The notes under the pieces: model-generated | What the model saw: only the letters and a program-made list of their open reading frames with translations | Told to the model about the DNA's origin: nothing | Database searches by the model: none | Program-made: the position numbers and the translations under genes | Source: Symsagittifera roscoffensis | Taxonomy: Eukaryota; Xenacoelomorpha; Acoela; Convolutidae | Reading direction: 5' to 3' | Assembly (NCBI RefSeq): GCF_963678635.1 | Contig: NC_087065.1 | Coordinates: 37,475,888-37,539,887, forward strand | Length of the DNA: 64,000 nucleotides | In this document: positions 59,101 through 64,000 of the stretch, piece after piece | Layout: each line of letters opens with the position of its first letter | How positions within the stretch are numbered: position 1 is the first letter of the stretch

Positions 59101-62100
59101 TTGTGCGGAAGTAAAACCGGTTTGATTTTTTCGATTTTCTATTTAGTCTATCTATTATATATTTAAATGCGTTCTTCACTATATCGCCATGTTTAAGTTT
59201 TTCAATGTATGGTTTTTGCAGGCTTAACAAAAAGGATTTTTGCACGTTTAAACTGTATCGTATATTGCAATGATTAAGATTCTTTTTCGATTTTCCAAGT
59301 GAAATTCAGTGTTTATTTCACCAAGCTTGAAGTTAGCAACCGAATAGTGCGATGCTGTCAGGGTTTTCCTAGGTGTTGCGATTCTGGCCTCCATATATGA
59401 ATCAACAAATCCTTTTATTTGACGAGAAAAGGCAATTCAATTTAATTTTTTTAAAAAAGTTATAAGTTCTTAACCTGAAGTTGGGTGCTGTCAGGGTACT
59501 CTTAGGAGCTGCGAATCTTGCCTCCAAATATGACTGCTCAAATCCTTGTAGTTTTCGAGACACGACGTTTTTTATGATTTTTTCAAAATTTTCAAAAAAA
59601 AATAAGATTTTAAAAAATTCCAAAATTTGAAGATCTCAATACTATTGTTGGAAACTGTGATGGTAATCTCAGGATTTGCAAATCTTGCCTCTGCGTATGA
59701 CTGCTGAAATCCTTGTAGTTTTCGAGATATGCCTTTTTTTATGGTTTTTCAAAATTTTTCAAAGAATTTAGTATAAAAATTTTTCAAACTTGTCGTTCCC
59801 ATCTCTAAAGTAGTGCTCTGTCAGGGTACTCTCAGGAGTTGCGATTTTTTCTCCAAATATGATTGCTCAAATCCTTGTAATTTTCGAGATCTGACGTTTT
59901 TCAAAAGTTTTCAAAAAACTTAGGTTTGAACAAATTCCAAAACTTTGAAGAGCTAAATCCTGTCGATGGAATTTGTGAGGGTACTCTCAGGGGTTGCGAA
60001 TCTTGCCTCTGATTATGACTGCTGAAATTGTTGCAGTTTTCGAAATATGACGTTTCTTAGGATTTTTTCAAAATTTTTCAAATAACTTAGATATAAAAAA
60101 AATTTCAGAAAATTCGAAGTTCACATCTTTAAAGTGAGGCTCTGTCAGGACACTCTCAGGAGTTGCGATCTTTGCCTCCAATTCTGACTACAGAAAATCT
60201 TGTAGTTTTTCAAATTTTACGGTTTTGTGATTTTTTCAAAAAATTTTAGAAAACTAACCTTAATTTTTTTCTTAAAAATTGGAAGTTCCCAAGGGTTGCG
60301 AAAAATTGGAGGTCTTAAAAATTGCAGTATTCTCAGGTTCTCAGGGGTTGCGAATCTTGCCTTCAAAAATTGTGCGCAAATCTTGTTATTTTTCCAGATA
60401 TGACGTTTTGTCTGTTTTTTTATTTAACTTTTTTTTTTAAAACTTAGGTTTGAAGTTTTTTAAAATTTGAATTTCCCAACGCTGTAGTTGGGTACTGTTA
60501 GAGTATTCTCAGGAGTTGCAAATCTTGCGGCCAAATGCGACTGCTTAAATGCTTTTAGTTTCCGAGATTTGGAATTTGTAGTTCATTTTAAATTTTTTCA
60601 AAGAACGTCACAAAATTTCATGGTTTTTCAAAATTTTAATTAAAAAACGTGTAATTAGGAACCCTGTAATTGGATGCTGTTAGAGTATACTCGAAGGATG
60701 CAGATCTAATTTCTAATATAAGTGGCTTTTTTGAGTTTTTAAAATTTCGAATCACCGGAGGTGCGTTACACGCTAGTTAACTTGAAATTCATTTGCAAAT
60801 TGAAAGCAAAGTACGCTCGCTAACAACTGAAGTTTCAATGGCGTAAAAAAACACGTACACAACTTTTATAGTGCCGATTTGAATTTTATAATGTCTTGCA
60901 GATTACGTTTATCAGCAAAGGGCCAAACAACAAAGATCCTTGAAATTCAACGCGTTTTAGAGATATATGTTTTTTGATGAATTTGATTTTCTTTGTAGGC
61001 ATATTTTTGTGTTTCCGTTCATTGAAACTCTATCAAAAATGTAAACCTTCGTTTCGTTGTGCGGAAGTAACACTGGTTTGATTTTTTCGATTTTCTATTT
61101 AGTCTATCTATTATATATTTAAATGCGTTCTTCACTATATCGCCATGTTTAAGTTTTTCAATGTATGGTTTTTGCAGGCTTAACAAAAAGGATTTTTGCA
61201 CGTTTAAACTATATCGTATATTGCAATGATTAAGATTCTTTTTCGATTTTCCAAGTGAAATTCAGTGTTTATTTCACCAAGCTTGAAGTTAGCAACCGAA
61301 TAGTGCGATGCTGTCAGGGTTTTCCTAGGTGTTGCGATTCTGGCCTCCATATATGAATCAACAAATCCTTTTATTTGACGAGAAAAGGCAATTCAATTTA
61401 ATTTTTTTAAAAAAGTTATAAGTTCTTAACCTGAATTTGGGTGCTGTCAGGGTACTCTTAGGAGCTGCGAATCTTGCCTCCAAATATGACTGCTCAAATC
61501 CTTGTAGTTTTCGAGACACGACGTTTTTTATGATTTTTTCAAAATTTTCAAAAAAAAATAAGATTTTAAAAAATTCCAAAATTTGAAGATCTCAATACTA
61601 TTGTTGGAAACTGTGATGGTAATCTCAGGATTTGCAAATCTTGCCTCTGCGTATGACTGCTGAAATCGTTGTAGTTTTCGAGATATGCCTTTTTTTATGG
61701 TTTTTCAAAATTTTTCAAAGAATTTAGTATAAAAATTTTTCAAACTTGTCGTTCCCATCTCTAAAGTAGTGCTCTGTCAGGGTACTCTCAGGAGTTGCGA
61801 TTTTTTCTCCAAATATGATTGCTCAAATCCTTGTAATTTTCGAGATCTGACGTTTTTCAAAAGTTTTCAAAAAACTTAGGTTTGAACAAATTCCAAAACT
61901 TTGAAGAGCTAAATCCTGTCGATGGAATTTGTGAGGGTACTCTCAGGGGTTGCGAATCTTGCCTCTGATTATGACTGCTGAAATTGTTGCAGTTTTCGAA
62001 ATATGACGTTTCTTAGGATTTTTTCAAAATTTTTCAAATAACTTAGATATAAAAAAAATTTCAGAAAATTCGAAGTTCACATCTTTAAAGTGAGGCTCTG

Positions 62101-62628
62101 TCAGGACACTCTCAGGAGTTGCGATCTTTGCCTCCAATTCTGACTACAGAAAATCTTGTAGTTTTTCAAATTTTACGGTTTTGTGATTTTTTCAAAAAAT
62201 TTTAGAAAACTAACCTTAATTTTTTTCTTAAAAATTGGAAGTTCCCAAGGGTTGCGAAAAATTGGAGGTCTTAAAAATTGCAGTATTCTCAGGTTCTCAG
62301 GGGTTGCGAATCTTGCCTTCAAAAATTGTGCGCAAATCTTGTTATTTTTCCAGATATGACGTTTTGTCTGTTTTTTTATTTAACTTTTTTTTTTAAAACT
62401 TAGGTTTGAAGTTTTTTAAAATTTGAATTTCCCAACGCTGTAGTTGGGTACTGTTAGAGTATTCTCAGGAGTTGCAAATCTTGCGGCCAAATGCGACTGC
62501 TTAAATGCTTTTAGTTTCCGAGATTTGGAATTTGTAGTTCATTTTAAATTTTTTCAAAGAACGTCACAAAATTTCATGGTTTTTCAAAATTTTAATTAAA
62601 AAACGTGTAATTAGGAACCCTGTAATTG
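53151..62628 (+). repeat. Array C: ~1957-bp higher-order repeat, 4.8 copies, built of ~165-bp monomers
   Basis: Units begin near 53151, 55108, 57065, 59022 and 60979; the last is cut at 62628. Copies differ by scattered single bases only. Each full unit holds about nine diverged monomers with a 'ctgtcagggtactctcagga' box, 'ttgcgaatcttgcctc', 'atgactgctcaaatcc' and 'ttttcgaga', spaced mostly 159-183 bp. Then comes a ~300-bp non-monomeric segment. Once per full unit the hairpin CACC-GGA-GGTG is followed by CGTTACACG and CTAG (CTAG at 54902, 56859, 58817 and 60773), the same signature as at 523-547. Small ORFs repeat with the unit and are not genes. Confidence 0.93.
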
Positions 62629-62633
62629 GTCAA

Positions 62634-62833
62634 AATTTTTCAGTAAAGTCTAAAAACGCTTTTTTGGCCTGTTTTTTTTTCAAAGTTTTGCCTGTGGTGC
62701 AGAAAATTTGGCCAAAACAGAGTCTTTTTACCGCTTTGGGAGAGCTCGCAAAATCAATATGGTCGACCTAAAAAAAGGTCGAGAAAATTTTTGAAAATCC
62801 GCCCCCCTCGAGCAAATTCTAGATCCGCCCCTG
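62634..62833. mobile_element. CAGGGGCGGAT-type MITE, truncated against array C
   Basis: It ends 'AGATCCGCCCCTG', preceded by a C-rich run, and contains 'ggccaaaacagagtcttttta', 'tggtcgacctaaaa' and 'aaatttttgaaaatccgccccc', all shared with the copy at 63283-63473. The left end is missing where array C stops, so this insertion or a later deletion may mark the edge of the array. Confidence 0.65.
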
Positions 62834-63011
62834 AGTACGCTTTTTGCATTTCCTTTTTTTCTGCCACCCCACACTCCCCCCCCCCCCCCAGTTGGCGCTC
62901 TTTGATAGATATTTAAATGTTTTTAGCTTCAATTTAGCATTTTTTTTTGTTATAAAAAGCTGAAAACTTTTTGTAATCTATAAAAACCTCACTTGATTTT
63001 TTAATGTACAG

Positions 63012-63140
63012 TGAGGCGTATCAACGACTTTCTTGGGACTTGTTGAAAAAGAGCATCCATGGGCTGGTGAACAAAGTGAATGCGGCCAACATCACACAAG
63101 TGGTGCAGCAACTTTTCTCCGAGAACCTCATCCGCGGAAG
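63012..63140 (+). CDS. CWC22: CWC22 second coding exon (start of MIF4G domain), gene continues past window
   Basis: After the split Ser codon it reads 'EAYQRLSWDLLKKSIHGLVN', then 'KVNAANITQVVQQLFSEN' and 'LIRGR'. These are the opening helices of the MIF4G domain of CWC22, which contacts eIF4A3. The acceptor is 'taatgtacag' and the donor is 'GGAAG|GTATGC', again phase 2. The family continues for several hundred residues (MIF4G, MA3 and an RS-like tail), all beyond the window. Confidence 0.92.
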
Positions 63141-63282
63141 GTATGCTATGATTTATATTAAATTTATTAATAACATCTCTGTGAAAAAATGATTGGAAAA
63201 AAAAATTAAACGTCAAACGATTTGGTTTGAAAACTTTTAACTTTTTAATCTTTATTTCTAAAACGAAACTTTGAAATACATT

Positions 63283-63473
63283 CAGGGCGGATTTAGGGGA
63301 GGGGGGATAGTGCGCCTAAAAACACCCGTTTTGTCCTGTTTTTTGGCCAAAACAGAGTCTTTTTAGTGCTGTGGGAGAGCTTGGAAAATCAATTTGGTCG
63401 ACCTAAAAAGGGTCGACAAAATTTTTGAAAATCCGCCCCCCCCCCCATCGAGAAAATCATAGATCCGCCCCTG
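63283..63473. mobile_element. 191-bp CAGGGGCGGAT-type MITE in CWC22 intron 2
   Basis: It begins CAGGGCGGATTTAGGGGAGG and ends CATAGATCCGCCCCTG, imperfect inverted repeats of a type common in hAT-like MITEs. It is homologous to the copy at 62634-62833 over most of its length. The immediate flanks (atacatt / actactt) do not form a clear duplication. Confidence 0.65.
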
Positions 63474-63658
63474 ACTACTTATCTTATATCGCAGTTCAAA
63501 GTTTTTTTATTACACCAAAATCTTTGTGCTTTGAATTTACATTTTTGAAATCTGACTGATAATGTTTTGGGTTCAGTTTAAATCGACTGCACATTGAGTT
63601 AGAGGAATTGGTGGTGGTTAGTTTGCTTTTTGCTCATGGAGGGTTGTAAATGTTCTTT

Positions 63659-63683
63659 ACTATATATATATATATATATATAA
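63659..63683. repeat. (TA)n microsatellite
   Basis: An uninterrupted TA dinucleotide run, followed by an A-rich stretch. Confidence 0.9.
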
Positions 63684-64000
63684 AAAAAAGAAAGTTAAAG
63701 ATGCTTCGTTATTCTCCAGTCGTAATTTTCCGTCATGGCTTCAAATTTTTTTTTGTTTGTATTGGTTGAATTGAACTATCTCCCCTGTCTTTATATTGAT
63801 TTGCTTTGTAATATCCGCTATCTTAGATATGGTAAGGAATAGCGGCCAATGTTTGCAATTATTCTCTGATAAACTTCAAGTCGAAGCGGAGCAGCTAAAT
63901 GAAAATAGCTGCGGGTTTTCGCAAATCTAGACGAGCAGAGATATCTAATATTTTTTTATCCCCGTTGGGGAATATAGCTAAAGTTGTACTGTACCCATTG

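Larger units (their letters stand above)
46462..63011 (+). other. CWC22 intron 1, 16.55 kb, mostly satellite DNA
   Basis: The donor is GTAAAA at 46462 and the acceptor 'aatgtacag' ends at 63011; the split Ser codon (AG+T) restores the conserved protein. Other introns in the window are 196, 845, 247, 2669, 844, 494 and 297 bp. This one contains array B (47.4-52.6 kb), a MITE (52700-52919), array C (53.15-62.63 kb) and a second MITE (to 62833). The first ~0.9 kb (46462-47404) is unique, with no recognised feature. Confidence 0.9.
63141..64000 (+). other. Start of CWC22 intron 2
   Basis: It contains one complete-looking MITE (63283-63473) and an AT microsatellite (63659-63683). No further exon of CWC22 is recognised before the window ends. 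Confidence 0.6.

Noticed and set aside
53191-61579. Identical 60- and 73-aa minus-strand ORFs repeated five times
   Set aside because: They recur with the 1957-bp unit, are Lys/Phe-rich products of poly-A/T stretches and lack any domain or splice context.
47405-62628. Regularly spaced repeats that might be a CRISPR array
   Set aside because: The units are hundreds to thousands of bases long with no unique spacers, in a eukaryotic intron; these are satellites.

Overview
The window is nuclear DNA from an invertebrate animal. It is AT-rich, uses the standard genetic code, and carries intron-containing orthologues of conserved animal genes: MRPL36, GTF2H4, YARS2, an N-terminal RASSF9/10-type gene, PMM, SEH1 and CWC22. 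It also holds non-LTR retrotransposon fossils, tRNA-derived SINE-like elements and hAT-like MITEs. I cannot name the species or phylum. Every gene start I can place has a pyrimidine-rich AG acceptor just upstream of its ATG: 5 to 13 nt away in seven cases and 63 nt in one. Several same-strand neighbours are only about 150 to 400 bp apart. I read this as spliced-leader trans-splicing with operon-like gene clusters, as known in tunicates, flatworms, nematodes, cnidarians, chaetognaths and some others. This is inference, because no spliced leader is visible here.

Layout. 1-550: end of a satellite-bearing element. 793-1080: MRPL36. 1.2-11 kb: mostly gene-poor sequence with a hypothetical minus-strand exon (3424-3831), two decayed LINE reverse-transcriptase fragments (4.8-5.3 kb plus, 7.46-8.28 kb minus), a perfect-TSD MITE (9678-9890) and a dimeric tRNA-like element (10.09-10.28 kb). 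11.07-18.05 kb: GTF2H4 and YARS2 in tandem, probably one operon. 18.29-21.9 kb: the RASSF9/10-like gene on the minus strand, tail to tail with YARS2. 22.1-41.3 kb: a 19-kb complex tandem array (array A). 42.87-46.46 kb: PMM, SEH1 and the first exon of CWC22, closely spaced and probably one operon. 46.46-63.01 kb: a 16.55-kb CWC22 intron, 6 to 80 times longer than the other introns here. It contains an 11-copy ~465-bp two-subtype satellite (array B) and a ~1957-bp higher-order repeat (array C). 63.01-64 kb: the second CWC22 exon and the start of the next intron.

Functionally the genes are housekeeping: mitochondrial translation (MRPL36, YARS2), transcription and repair (TFIIH p52), sugar-phosphate metabolism for glycosylation (PMM), nuclear pore/GATOR2 (SEH1) and splicing (CWC22). 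The unusual biology is in the repeats. Arrays A and B share a conserved core of about 100 bp in opposite orientation. Array C and the window start share ~165-bp monomers ending in a hairpin-plus-CTAG signature like a Helitron 3' end. A splicing-factor gene must remove an intron made largely of satellite DNA.
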